From Wandonia sp964447015 (GTDB taxonomy: Bacteria > Bacteroidota > Bacteroidia > Flavobacteriales_D > Crocinitomicaceae), in assembly GCA_964447015.1 (NCBI GenBank), contig CAYUQU010000009.1:1-64000 (forward strand): DNA of 64,000 nucleotides, in the 5' to 3' direction. The notes beneath the pieces were generated by a model. It did no database searches. It was given only the letters and a program-made list of their open reading frames with translations, and was not told where the DNA came from. Shown piece by piece: positions 45,197-53,745 of the stretch. A program made the position numbers and the translations under genes. The number at the start of each line of letters is the position of its first letter. Positions within the stretch are counted from its first letter, which is position 1.

Positions 45197-45204
45197 TACG
45201 TACA
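45194..45204. promoter_or_regulatory. candidate MarR operator, copy 2
   Basis: TTGTACGTACA, identical to the core of copy 1. It covers the end of the -7 element and the expected transcription start, an ideal place for repression. Confidence 0.5.
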
Positions 45205-45216
45205 GAAACAAAAATT

Positions 45217-45360
45217 ATGTCAAATACAAAAGTCAAACCTCGAAAGAAAACAACTCAAAACGCACGTATAGGTAAGTCAAGAAAAACCACTGACTTCTCT
45301 GAAAAAACAAAAAAACACCACGATAAATTGTGGAGATTGACCAAGTCTGGTTGTATATAA
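45217..45360 (+). CDS. 47-aa basic protein, unknown function
   Basis: A short ORF starting ATG TCA AAT with about a third Lys/Arg (MSNTKVKPRKKTTQNARIGK... ending LTKSGCI). It lies between the predicted promoter and the GNAT gene, 19 bases before the GNAT start, in the same direction. The even codon use and the promoter spacing argue for a real gene. It might bind nucleic acid, but no family is recognised. Confidence 0.6.
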   Translation: MSNTKVKPRKKTTQNARIGKSRKTTDFSEKTKKHHDKLWRLTKSGCI

Positions 45361-45379
45361 AATGCCATAAACATTTATC

Positions 45380-45850
45380 ATGAGTACAGACCTTAGTCTT
45401 AAAAGTCTGGAAATAGAATATCAAGTGCTTCATCAATTGAGCGCCCCAACCTTGTTGGAGATGGTCGAAATCACAAGATTTTTACATGAAAATCTAGGGG
45501 AATACAGGGACGAAAAACCTGCGATTCAAGCGAGTCTTGAATATGCATTTAACAAAAGTGCAGGAACAGGTGGTTTTGCAATTCTCGCAATTCAGGAAAA
45601 TAAAATTGTCGGCGCATGTGTGATTAACACAACTGCAATGAAAGGTTATATTCCATCTAATACGCTTGTGTATATTGCAACTGCAGAATCATCTAGAGGA
45701 AAGGGTATCGCAACGGAGTTGCTGCAAAAATCAATTCGTTTGTGCAAAGGCGGTTTAGCTCTTCATGTTGAACCTGATAATCCAGCTCGAAAATTATATG
45801 AAAAAGTTGGTTTTAAATATAAATATCTCGAAATGAGATTAGAAACCTAA
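45380..45850 (+). CDS. GNAT-family N-acetyltransferase
   Basis: 156 aa, single GNAT domain. Motif A with the acetyl-CoA pyrophosphate loop is visible as YIATAESSRGKGIATELL (R-G-x-G-x-A type). LALHVEPDNPARKLYEKVGFKY is the conserved C-terminal strand with the NxxAxxLYxxxGF signature. The gene lies 10 bases before the racemase-fold gene, so a role in acetylating an amino acid or amine is plausible. Confidence 0.87.
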   Translation: MSTDLSLKSLEIEYQVLHQLSAPTLLEMVEITRFLHENLGEYRDEKPAIQASLEYAFNKSAGTGGFAILAIQENKIVGACVINTTAMKGYIPSNTLVYIATAESSRGKGIATELLQKSIRLCKGGLALHVEPDNPARKLYEKVGFKYKYLEMRLET

Positions 45851-45860
45851 ACCCATAATC

Positions 45861-46934
45861 GTGGCACAGTTTACACTTAATAGAACCGCATTAAAACACA
45901 ATTATCTTTATCTTGAAGAGCTGTTTAAAGAGAATGATATTCAATTTGCAGTAGTAAGTAAGTTGTTGTGTGGAACCAAAATGTTTATTCGCGAATTAAT
46001 TGATCTCGGCGTGTCTGAGGTGGCTGACTCACGTGTTACAAATTTAGAACGCGTCAAGAAATTCGATGAATCTATTCGTACTATTTATATAAAACCCCCA
46101 GCCAAAAGATCGATTCGAAAAATTGTGCAATATGCCGATGTGAGTTGCAATTCTGAATTGCAGACCATTCTTTGGTTGAACGAAGAAGCAAAGCGGCAAA
46201 GCAAAATTCACAATGTGCTTATCATGATCGAGATGGGCGACTTGCGTGAAGGAGTGATGGGCGAAGACCTTATGAGTTTTTATGCTTCAATATTTGAATT
46301 GGAGAATATTAATGTAATTGGCCTAGGAACAAATCTTAATTGTCTGCACGGCGTTATGCCTTCAAGCGATAAGCTCGTTCAGTTAGGGCTTTATAAGCAA
46401 TTGATTGAATCAAGATTTGGACAAAAAATTGAATGGGTGTCTGGAGGAACTTCCGTTGTTTTACCTCTTTTATTTCGTCAGCAAATTCCACGTTCAAATA
46501 ATCATTTCCGAATTGGGGAAACACTGTATTTTGGGAATAATTTGTTTACAAATGGATCTGTGCCTGAAATGCGCCAAGATGTGTTTAGACTTAAGGCGGA
46601 AATTATTGAAATTACAGACAAACCAAAAGTTCCATTTGGCGAAATGGCCACAAACCCCAGTGGTGAACAATTTTTCTTTGAAGAAGAAGACTACGGTCAA
46701 ACACTACATCGCGCAATTATCGATATAGGAATTCTAGACGTAAACCCAGATTTCATTTTTCCAATTGACGATAGAATAAAAATCGGTGCCGCAAGCTCTG
46801 ACATGTTGGTCGTTGAAATTCCAGCTGATTCTGAATATGAAGTAGGTAAAATTATTGAGTTTCGAGTTGAATATATGGCCGCTTTGCGTTTATTGAATTC
46901 TATTTATATTGAAAAAATTGTGGTCGAGGATTAA
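45861..46934 (+). CDS. alanine/ornithine racemase-fold PLP enzyme
   Basis: 357 aa, fold type III PLP enzyme. It starts with GTG (MAQFTLNRTALKHNYLYLEE), a start typical for alanine-racemase-like N-termini. The PLP Lys is in FAVVSKLLCGTKMF (about residue 34). VSGGTSVVLPLL and HFRIGETLYFG form the phosphate- and PLP-binding half. This subgroup (YhfX/Orr-like) racemises amino acids such as ornithine, but the substrate here is unknown. It ends the small-ORF/GNAT/racemase unit, ten bases after the GNAT gene. Confidence 0.85.
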   Translation: MAQFTLNRTALKHNYLYLEELFKENDIQFAVVSKLLCGTKMFIRELIDLGVSEVADSRVTNLERVKKFDESIRTIYIKPPAKRSIRKIVQYADVSCNSELQTILWLNEEAKRQSKIHNVLIMIEMGDLREGVMGEDLMSFYASIFELENINVIGLGTNLNCLHGVMPSSDKLVQLGLYKQLIESRFGQKIEWVSGGTSVVLPLLFRQQIPRSNNHFRIGETLYFGNNLFTNGSVPEMRQDVFRLKAEIIEITDKPKVPFGEMATNPSGEQFFFEEEDYGQTLHRAIIDIGILDVNPDFIFPIDDRIKIGAASSDMLVVEIPADSEYEVGKIIEFRVEYMAALRLLNSIYIEKIVVED

Positions 46935-47026
46935 ATTCGTATTCACTTTTCTGAATTTGAGATTCCTTGAATTTGCAACTTCTTATTTTTGTACCTTTAC
47001 AGGTGTCTTAAAATAATTCTATACTG

Positions 47027-48013
47027 ATGAAAAATGTGTTTTCTTTTGGGTTGGTTCTTATGAGTACAACTTTATTCTTGAGTTCATGTGGAAATGTGTA
47101 TAAATGTGGTGAAGAAAAACCAGAACGTTTTTCTGCTGGTACTCGACTTATGGCCGTTGTAGAAGAACGTGATGATCTTTGTGGTCGAATTGATGCTTAC
47201 GAAGAAGAAAATATACGATTAAAAGATTCCGTTACTGTTCTTAATGATGATTTAATTTCATTGTGGACTGTGAATACGGACTTAAAAAATCAAATAGCAG
47301 TACTGGAAGATACAAATGCGAAACTTTTTAAAGAGAATCAATTTCTTACTAAAGAACAAATTGAACTTCAAAAGAAATATTCAAACCTTTTCACTGATAG
47401 TTATACGCAAGCTCACTTGTACAATGAACGTTTGAAAGTGAAAGAAGAGGAGTTAGCAAAGAAAGAGAGATTGTTACTTGAAAGAGAAGCTGCAATTCGA
47501 AACTTAGAGCGTGAGATTGCACGACAGGATTCAATAGCGCGTCGTATGGATGAGCTTTTGAGAAAAGCTCTTCTTGGTTTCAATTCTGATGAACTAACGG
47601 TTGAAATAAAGAATGGAAAAGTTTACGTATCGATGTCTGATAAACTCCTTTTCAAATCTGGAAGCGCTGAAGTGGAAAGTAAAGGAAAAGAGGCAATTGC
47701 CATATTAGCAAAAGTTTTGGTTAAAAACCCCGATTTCGACATTCTTGTTGAAGGCCATACGGATAACGTGCCAATTAAAACAGATAAGTATAAAGACAAT
47801 TGGGATTTAAGTGTTGGTCGTGCAACTACGATTGTTCGAATTTTGACTGGAGAACATAATATGGAACCTACACGCCTTACTGCATCAGGTAAAGGTGAGT
47901 TTGCCCCACGTGCATCAAATGATGACGCTAAAGGCAGAGCATCAAATAGAAGAACTGAAATTGTATTATCTCCACGTCTTGAAGAGCTGATGGAGTTGTT
48001 GAATAAAAACTAA
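47027..48013 (+). CDS. OmpA-family peptidoglycan-associated lipoprotein
   Basis: 328 aa. A signal peptide with lipobox FLSSCGNVY, then a coiled coil (about 45-185) with Glu/Lys heptads, then an OmpA C-terminal domain (about 195-320): LLFKSGSAEVESKGKEAI, DILVEGHTDNVPI and ASNRRTEIVLSP. The OmpA domain binds diaminopimelate in peptidoglycan, so the protein tethers the outer membrane to the wall. The coiled coil spans the gap. Transcribed alone and convergent with recX. Confidence 0.92.
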   Translation: MKNVFSFGLVLMSTTLFLSSCGNVYKCGEEKPERFSAGTRLMAVVEERDDLCGRIDAYEEENIRLKDSVTVLNDDLISLWTVNTDLKNQIAVLEDTNAKLFKENQFLTKEQIELQKKYSNLFTDSYTQAHLYNERLKVKEEELAKKERLLLEREAAIRNLEREIARQDSIARRMDELLRKALLGFNSDELTVEIKNGKVYVSMSDKLLFKSGSAEVESKGKEAIAILAKVLVKNPDFDILVEGHTDNVPIKTDKYKDNWDLSVGRATTIVRILTGEHNMEPTRLTASGKGEFAPRASNDDAKGRASNRRTEIVLSPRLEELMELLNKN

Positions 48014-48023
48014 AAAAACCAGC

Positions 48024-48046
48024 AGGGGTGGTGAAAATCCACCTCT
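48024..48046. terminator. weak terminator-like hairpin after the OmpA-family gene
   Basis: Stem AGGGGTGG/CCACCTCT with one G-T pair and a seven-base loop. No strong T-run follows. Confidence 0.4.
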
Positions 48047-48056
48047 ATTTAGTTAC

Positions 48057-48539
48057 TTAAACATTGTCTTCTAAGTCACCTATTGCGTCATAGATTAAAT
48101 CTTGTTCGTACCCTTTTTGTTGGAGAAAGCGAATGATTTTAGCCTTTTTATTCCATGGATTTTTCTCGCGATACAAGTCGCTTGATTTACGCTCAGCTAA
48201 TGATTTCAAGCGCTCAAAATATTCATCTGGATCAATTTCCTGCATTCCATAGCTGATACACTTCTCATTCACCTGCTTCTGTTTCAAATGTTGGCGAATT
48301 TTGATTCTTCCCCAGCCTTTAATTCGGAACTTTCCTGAGCAGTATGCTCTGGCAAAACGTTCTTCGTTTAAGAAATTTGATTTTATGAGCTCGCCTACTA
48401 AGCGTTCGATATCTTCAGAATCTAATCCGTAGCTGCGAAGTTTGGTTGAAACCTCTGTAAATGATCTTTCACGGTAAGCGCACCAAGCTTCAATCTTTGC
48501 CTTGGCTTCGAGGAGAGAGTATTTACGCTCCGACGTCAT
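48057..48539 (-). CDS. recX: regulatory protein RecX
   Basis: A modulator of RecA recombinase that destabilises its filaments. 160 aa with three RecX helical repeats: CAYRERSFTEVSTKLRSYG, SNFLNEERFARAYCSGKF (signature R-[FY]-A-[RK]-x-[FY]) and a third ending LQQKGYEQDLIYDAI. recA is not in the window. Its start is 1 base after the rng stop, so it is cotranscribed with the ribonuclease gene. Confidence 0.92.
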   Translation of the reverse strand: MTSERKYSLLEAKAKIEAWCAYRERSFTEVSTKLRSYGLDSEDIERLVGELIKSNFLNEERFARAYCSGKFRIKGWGRIKIRQHLKQKQVNEKCISYGMQEIDPDEYFERLKSLAERKSSDLYREKNPWNKKAKIIRFLQQKGYEQDLIYDAIGDLEDNV

Positions 48540-48540
48540 G

Positions 48541-50088
48541 TCAGAGCGTAATCTCGTTTCTATCTTTATCTACAAATGTATACTGCAATAAATTGTGCGC
48601 AGTTACACCACGAACTGGAATCCACTTTTTGTATTTGAAGAACCACTTCATTTGTCGAGAAATTAATCCGCGTTTGAAATGTGATTCTAAATAAGGGTGA
48701 ACCCAAACCGCCACATCTTTCAATTTTCTGTCTTCAATTAAGAAATTCAAGTTGTTCTCGATTTCCTCAGCAAACAAAATTGATGCTTGAACTTCGCCTG
48801 TTCCATTACATGTAGGGCAAGATTCATTTGTTTTAATATCGGTTTCAGGGCGTACACGTTGACGTGTAATTTCGATTACCCCAAATTTTGAAGGAGGAAG
48901 AATATTGTGTTTTGCACGATCTGATTTCATGAATTCTTTCATGTGTTCGTACAAAGCTTTGTTATTCTCTTTGTCGTGCATGTCGATAAAATCGATGGCA
49001 ATAATTCCACCCATATCTCTCAAACGCAATACACGAGCTATTTCTTCTGCTGCCTCAATGTTTGTTGCAAGCGCATTGTCTTCTTGACCTTCAGCACCTT
49101 TTCTATTTCCACTATTTACGTCGATGACGTGCATAGCTTCGGTGTGTTCGATAATTAGGTACCCACCAGTTGGCATAGGTACTTTTTTACCAAACAACGA
49201 TTTGATTTGACGACTGATGCCAAAACGCTCAAAAATATTCACTTTACCATCATGGTACTTAAGAATCTTTTCGCGCCCAGGAGCAATAGAAGAAATATAA
49301 TCCTTCATTTCCTCCATTAAAGCAAGGTCGTTAATATGAATGTTGGTAAAATCAGCATTGAGCAAATCTCTCAATAACGAAGATGCCTTGTTTAATTCAC
49401 CTAAAACACGTGTTGGAGGGGTAGCTGTTTTTAACGCAGCATACATTTTTTTCCATTTCTCAATCAAGTCTTTTAAATCCTGATCGAGTTGCTCAACTTT
49501 CTTGTTTTCTGCAACTGTGCGAATGATTACACCAAAGTTTTTTGGTTTGATACTTTCCAACACGCTGCGTAAACGATCTCTTTCTTCAGGGTCTTTAATC
49601 TTCTGAGAAATAGAAATTTTATTTGAAAAAGGTACTAATACGATATATCGACCTGCCAAAGTAATCTCTGAACAAAGTCGAGGACCTTTACTGGATATCG
49701 GTTCTTTAGCAACTTGAACCAAAATAGGTTGCGATGAAGATACTACTTCATCAATTTTCCCATCTTTTGGTATGTCACCTTCTGACTTAAAGTATAATAA
49801 ATCGGGAACATTTTGTTTCCCATCAAGTGTTTGACGAACGAACTTGTTAAGGGAATTGTACTGAGGACCTAAATCTAGGTAATGTAGAAAAGCGTCTTTT
49901 TCATATCCAACATCCACAAAAGATGCATTTAAAGAAGGAACGACTTTTCGCACTTTTCCAAGGTAAATATCACCGACCATAAAGTCGTTATTACCTTTTT
50001 CCTCATGTAGTTCAATTAGCTTTCCCTCACGTAGTAACGCTAACCAAATCCCTTGAGGACGGGCGTCTACAACTAATTCAAAACTCAC
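48541..50088 (-). CDS. rng: ribonuclease E/G
   Basis: An endoribonuclease that processes rRNA and mRNA. The 515-aa length matches RNase G-type proteins (no long C-terminal scaffold). The S1 domain is at the N-terminus (VGDIYLGKVRKVVPSLNASF), the catalytic Mg-binding Asp residues lie in MHVIDVNSG and IAIDFIDMHD, and the zinc-link CPTCNGTGEV follows at about residue 410. It starts with GTG. A hairpin (50116-50135) lies in its leader. It belongs to a HU / mS38-like / rng / recX run. Confidence 0.94.
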   Translation of the reverse strand: MSFELVVDARPQGIWLALLREGKLIELHEEKGNNDFMVGDIYLGKVRKVVPSLNASFVDVGYEKDAFLHYLDLGPQYNSLNKFVRQTLDGKQNVPDLLYFKSEGDIPKDGKIDEVVSSSQPILVQVAKEPISSKGPRLCSEITLAGRYIVLVPFSNKISISQKIKDPEERDRLRSVLESIKPKNFGVIIRTVAENKKVEQLDQDLKDLIEKWKKMYAALKTATPPTRVLGELNKASSLLRDLLNADFTNIHINDLALMEEMKDYISSIAPGREKILKYHDGKVNIFERFGISRQIKSLFGKKVPMPTGGYLIIEHTEAMHVIDVNSGNRKGAEGQEDNALATNIEAAEEIARVLRLRDMGGIIAIDFIDMHDKENNKALYEHMKEFMKSDRAKHNILPPSKFGVIEITRQRVRPETDIKTNESCPTCNGTGEVQASILFAEEIENNLNFLIEDRKLKDVAVWVHPYLESHFKRGLISRQMKWFFKYKKWIPVRGVTAHNLLQYTFVDKDRNEITL

Positions 50089-50115
50089 GGAAGCCTTTTT
50101 TAGTTAAACTAACAA

Positions 50116-50135
50116 CGCTCATTGAAAAATGAGCG
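50116..50135 (-). promoter_or_regulatory. hairpin in the rng leader
   Basis: CGCTCATT-GAAA-AATGAGCG, 27 bases before the rng start codon. There is no T-run on the rng strand, so it is not a terminator for the upstream gene. RNase E autoregulation through its leader is known in E. coli; the analogy here is inference. Confidence 0.4.
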
Positions 50136-50236
50136 CCATCGCGCGTTTCTTAACATTAGAAACACTACGCAATGAAAAAAGAAAAACTTAGCAGAACTTT
50201 CTACTAAGTATTTTCTAAGAAAATTCACTCAAAGAA

Positions 50237-50329
50237 TTATTTCTTCTTCTTGTGACGGTTTTTTCTTAGTCTTTTCTTGCGCTTGTGCGTCGCCATCTTA
50301 TGTCTTTTTCTCTTTTTACCGCTTGGCAT
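50237..50329 (-). CDS. 30-aa very basic ribosome-associated-type protein (AURKAIP1/COX24-like)
   Basis: A 30-aa ORF reading MPSGKKRKRHKMATHKRKKR and ending RHKKKK, with over half Lys/Arg/His. It resembles the short Bacteroidota proteins annotated as AURKAIP1/COX24 (mS38-like) domain, thought to associate with the ribosome. The PSGKKRKRHK-ATHKRKKR core is diagnostic. It lies between HU and rng on the minus strand. Too short for most ORF callers. Confidence 0.85.
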   Translation of the reverse strand: MPSGKKRKRHKMATHKRKKRLRKNRHKKKK

Positions 50330-50466
50330 AATATATAATTTTTAAATTTTAAACTTCTATTTATCAATGGTTTTGTATGAAACAAAACACTCCTGCTTGT
50401 AAAAACAGGAGTGCAAAGATAATAGAATACGAATTAATTCACAAACTAATGTGGAAAAAAGTCAAA

Positions 50467-50757
50467 TTACTTAACTTTCACTTTACTCTTAACGTCTTCA
50501 ACGAAAGTTTTCGCAGGCTTAAATGCCGGGATATTGTGAGCTGGAATAATGATAGTTGTGTTTTTTGAAATGTTTCTTCCTGTTTTCTCAGCTCTTTCCT
50601 TCACTATAAAACTTCCAAAACCACGTAAATATACGTTTTCACCCTTAGCAAGAGAATTTTTGATAGATTCCATAAAAGATTCAACAACCTTTTGCGTTTC
50701 CATTTTCTCTAAACCAGTTCCTTCTGCAATTTCAGCAACGATATCTGCCTTTGTCAT
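50467..50757 (-). CDS. hup: HU-family DNA-binding protein
   Basis: 96 aa, dimeric histone-like protein that bends DNA. KADIVAEIAEGTGLEKMETQ forms the helical N-half, GFGSFIVKERAEKTGRN is the HU signature, and IPAHNIPAFKPAKTF is the arm end. Normal length. A TAACTTTG element lies 46 bases before the start. Divergent from mutY. This HU / rng and mutY / ssb / gldE / gldD order is common in flavobacteria to my knowledge. Confidence 0.95.
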   Translation of the reverse strand: MTKADIVAEIAEGTGLEKMETQKVVESFMESIKNSLAKGENVYLRGFGSFIVKERAEKTGRNISKNTTIIIPAHNIPAFKPAKTFVEDVKSKVKVK

Positions 50758-50803
50758 AATTTTTAATATTTTTAATTGTCTAAAAACGAATTGTTTATCG
50801 GTA

Positions 50804-50811
50804 CAAAGTTA
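50804..50811 (-). promoter_or_regulatory. predicted -7 promoter element of the HU gene
   Basis: TAACTTTG on the minus strand, 46 bases before the ATG. Confidence 0.5.
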
Positions 50812-50860
50812 AGTCACATATTCGTTGTAAATTTGTTTTTTAGACAGACATATCAAAATC

Positions 50861-51883
50861 ATGGTTCAAACTAGTAGTTTTTCTCTATTAATTCAAAAAT
50901 GGTACGCTGAAAATCACCGAAAATTACCTTGGCGGAGCACAAAATCCCCTTATAATATTTGGCTTTCTGAGATTATCCTTCAACAAACTAGGGTTGATCA
51001 AGGCATGAGTTATTTTCATAAATTTTGCTCTCTTTTTCCTACAATTGATAAACTAGCTGATGCCTCAGAACAAGAAATTTTAACTGCTTGGCAAGGCTTA
51101 GGTTATTACAGTAGAGCTCGTAATTTACATAAAACAGCTAAGCATATTGTAGAAACTCATGGTGGTAAGTTTCCAGAGACTTATGAAGGACTGCTGAGCT
51201 TACCGGGTGTTGGTCCTTATACAGCGGCGGCAATAGGGTCTTTTGCCTTTGATATTCCAAGAGCTGTAGTAGACGGAAATGTGTATCGCGTGCTTAGTCG
51301 TTATTTTGATATTGATAGTCCAATTGATTCGGTAAGCGGCAAAAAAGAATTTGCTGAATTAGCACAAGATTTAATTGATACAAGTAATCCTGCTCAACAT
51401 AATCAGGCAATTATGGAGTTTGGAGCGCTTGTTTGTACTCCAAAAAAAGCTGATTGCGAAAATTGTCCATTGGTGCAGTCGTGCAGTGCTTTCAAAAATC
51501 AAACGGTATACTATCGTCCAGTGAAACAACGAAAAACAGCAGTACGATCGCGCTATTTTCACTTTCTTTTGGCCGAAGAAAATGGAAAAATTCTTATCCA
51601 ACAGCGAATTGATAAAGACATTTGGCAGAATATGTATCAACTGCCACTTTTGGAGTACGATAATGCGGAAACAAACCCTTTTGATAAATCAATGGTTAGC
51701 GAACCGCTTAAAACGTACACACATCAGTTGAGCCATCAAAAGATCAATGCGACTTTCTGGAAAGTCAGTCATTTATCGAATTTTTCTGATTTCAAAAACA
51801 CAGTTTGGATTAAAAAAGAGGAGCTTAACGACTACCCTTTACCGCGATTAATAGATCGTTTTTTTTCAGATTATGAGGATTAA
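50861..51883 (+). CDS. mutY: A/G-specific adenine glycosylase
   Basis: Removes adenine mispaired with 8-oxoguanine. 340 aa. The helix-hairpin-helix LPGVGPYTAAAIGSFAF carries the conserved region, followed by VDGNVYRVLSR with the catalytic Asp. A [4Fe-4S] cluster site is visible as C-x6-C-x2-C-x5-C (CTPKKADCENCPLVQSC). The C-terminal NUDIX-like domain (about 230-335) recognises 8-oxoG. The next gene is a canonical ssb. Confidence 0.96.
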   Translation: MVQTSSFSLLIQKWYAENHRKLPWRSTKSPYNIWLSEIILQQTRVDQGMSYFHKFCSLFPTIDKLADASEQEILTAWQGLGYYSRARNLHKTAKHIVETHGGKFPETYEGLLSLPGVGPYTAAAIGSFAFDIPRAVVDGNVYRVLSRYFDIDSPIDSVSGKKEFAELAQDLIDTSNPAQHNQAIMEFGALVCTPKKADCENCPLVQSCSAFKNQTVYYRPVKQRKTAVRSRYFHFLLAEENGKILIQQRIDKDIWQNMYQLPLLEYDNAETNPFDKSMVSEPLKTYTHQLSHQKINATFWKVSHLSNFSDFKNTVWIKKEELNDYPLPRLIDRFFSDYED

Positions 51884-51894
51884 CTCAGAATATC

Positions 51895-51902
51895 TATCTT
51901 TG
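51895..51902 (+). promoter_or_regulatory. predicted -7 promoter element of the ssb-gldE-gldD unit
   Basis: TATCTTTG ends 18 bases before the ssb ATG. Confidence 0.55.
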
Positions 51903-51920
51903 CTATAAGAAATCAAAGAA

Positions 51921-52376
51921 ATGGCAGGAAGCGTCAACAAAGTTATTCTAATTGGGAACCTAGGTAAGGATCCTGAAATTCGTTATTTGGAATCAGGTGT
52001 TCCTATTGCAAATTTCTCATTGGCTACGTCTGAATCTTATACAGATAAAGCAAGTGGTGAGCGACGTAATCAAACAGAATGGCACAACATTGTGCTCTGG
52101 CGAGGATTGGCAGAAGTGGCAGAAAAGTACCTTAAAAAAGGTCAAAAAGTGTATATCGAAGGAAAGCTACGCACTCGTTCATGGAATGATAAAGAGGGAA
52201 ATACAAAATATACGACTGAGATAGTAGCCGAAAATATGACGATGTTAACTCCTCGCTCAGAAGATACGTCTACTCAAAACCAAAAACCTGCATATCCTCC
52301 AAGTAGCGAAGAAGAAAAGAAACCTTCCCCAATGAATGATTCGTTCATGGAAGATGATGACGATTTGCCCTTTTAA
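51921..52376 (+). CDS. ssb: single-stranded DNA-binding protein (canonical)
   Basis: 151 aa. OB fold (AGSVNKVILIGNLGKDPEIR, then QTEWHNIVLWRGLAEVAEKY), a disordered Ser/Pro-rich linker and the canonical acidic tip DDDDLPF that docks RecO, PriA and other partners. This is the only one of the four SSBs here with the classical tip, so it is the likely housekeeping copy. gldE starts three bases after the stop. Confidence 0.96.
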   Translation: MAGSVNKVILIGNLGKDPEIRYLESGVPIANFSLATSESYTDKASGERRNQTEWHNIVLWRGLAEVAEKYLKKGQKVYIEGKLRTRSWNDKEGNTKYTTEIVAENMTMLTPRSEDTSTQNQKPAYPPSSEEEKKPSPMNDSFMEDDDDLPF

Positions 52377-52379
52377 TCA

Positions 52380-53732
52380 ATGGATCTAACTATGTCTGAT
52401 ATCGAACCCTCGAGTATTATCCCCTTAATTGGGGCTGCTCAAATGGAATTGCCAATTGTAATTGTAAATTCAATAATCTTACTCATACTGCTGTTTCTTT
52501 CAGCTCTGGTTTCAGGATCGGAAGTGGCATTCTTCTCATTATCTCCCAAAGATTTAGAAGAATTAAAAGCTGAAAAGTCAAAGAAAAGCGCACAAGCTCT
52601 GGAATTATTAAGAAGGCCGAAAAATCTGTTAGCGATAATTCTAATTTCTAATAATTTCATTAATGTCGGAATTATTGTACTGGCGGCATTCATGACAAAT
52701 TCGTGGTTTGAAACTCAGTTTTGGTTAGATCATCCAACGTTGGTTTTCCTCACAAAAGCTGTTGGAATTACTTTTGTGATTTTGCTTATTGGTGAAGTCA
52801 TTCCCAAGGTATTTGCCACAAAGAACGGCTTGTTTTTGGCAAAATTCACAGCGATTCCGTTGCATGCAGTGTCCAAAACCCCTCCTTTTTCTTGGCTTTG
52901 TCAAGGTCTTGTATACGGCACAGATGTAATTAACAAACGCGCAAAGAAAAAAGACTTTAAGCTTTCTTCTGATGATTTGGAACACGCTTTAGCACTTACA
53001 AAAGAAGACGATAGTGACGAGGAAGAACACAAAATCCTAGAAGGGATCGTGAAATTTGGGAACACAGACGTGAAACAAATTATGAAATCCAGAATGGACA
53101 CCATTGCCATTGACGAAGAATCTGACTACAACGAGGTAATTGAAATAATTTTAGAAAGTGGCTTCTCCAGAATTCCAGTTTACCGCGATTCGTTTGATAA
53201 TGTAATAGGTATCTTGTATGTAAAAGACCTATTGGCACATCTTTCCGAAAATTCCGATTTCACATGGCAAAACTTACTTCGAGCGCCATTCTTTGTTCCA
53301 GAAAATAAAAAAATTGACGACCTGCTCAAGGATTTTCAGAATAGAAAAATGCACATGGCTGTCGTTGTTGATGAATATGGTGGTACCAACGGAATTGTGA
53401 CCTTAGAAGATGTCCTCGAAGAGATTGTTGGGGAAATAACAGACGAGTTTGACGATGATGACCTTGTTTACAGTAAAATCGATGAAAACACGTATATTTT
53501 TGAGGGAAAAACGCCTTTGCTGGATCTTTACAAGGTAATGGATATTGATGGAAAAGAATTTGAAGACCAAAAAGGCGATTCGGATTCTATTGCAGGATTT
53601 ATTATCGAACAAGCGGGTAAAATATTGCGTAAAAACGAGCGTTTACAGTTTAACAATATCACTTTTGTTGTTGAAGCATCTGATAAGAAAAGGGTGAAGA
53701 TGGTTAAGGTAATTAGAAACACAGAAAGTTAG
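52380..53732 (+). CDS. gldE: gliding motility-associated protein GldE
   Basis: 450 aa, CNNM-type membrane protein with three or four N-terminal helices (LLILLFLSALVSGSEVAFFS), a CBS pair (KQIMKSRMDTIAI and VVDEYGGTNGIVTLEDVLEE) and a C-terminal CorC_HlyC domain (IDENTYIFEGKTPLLDLYK). In Flavobacterium johnsoniae GldE partners with GldD and is needed for gliding and T9SS function. The gldE-gldD pair is intact here, with one base between the genes. Confidence 0.9.
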   Translation: MDLTMSDIEPSSIIPLIGAAQMELPIVIVNSIILLILLFLSALVSGSEVAFFSLSPKDLEELKAEKSKKSAQALELLRRPKNLLAIILISNNFINVGIIVLAAFMTNSWFETQFWLDHPTLVFLTKAVGITFVILLIGEVIPKVFATKNGLFLAKFTAIPLHAVSKTPPFSWLCQGLVYGTDVINKRAKKKDFKLSSDDLEHALALTKEDDSDEEEHKILEGIVKFGNTDVKQIMKSRMDTIAIDEESDYNEVIEIILESGFSRIPVYRDSFDNVIGILYVKDLLAHLSENSDFTWQNLLRAPFFVPENKKIDDLLKDFQNRKMHMAVVVDEYGGTNGIVTLEDVLEEIVGEITDEFDDDDLVYSKIDENTYIFEGKTPLLDLYKVMDIDGKEFEDQKGDSDSIAGFIIEQAGKILRKNERLQFNNITFVVEASDKKRVKMVKVIRNTES

Positions 53733-53745
53733 AATGAGAGCGAGA

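Noticed and set aside
48539..48541. Frameshift between rng and recX
   Set aside because: Both are full length with family-typical ends; the one-base gap is normal operon packing.
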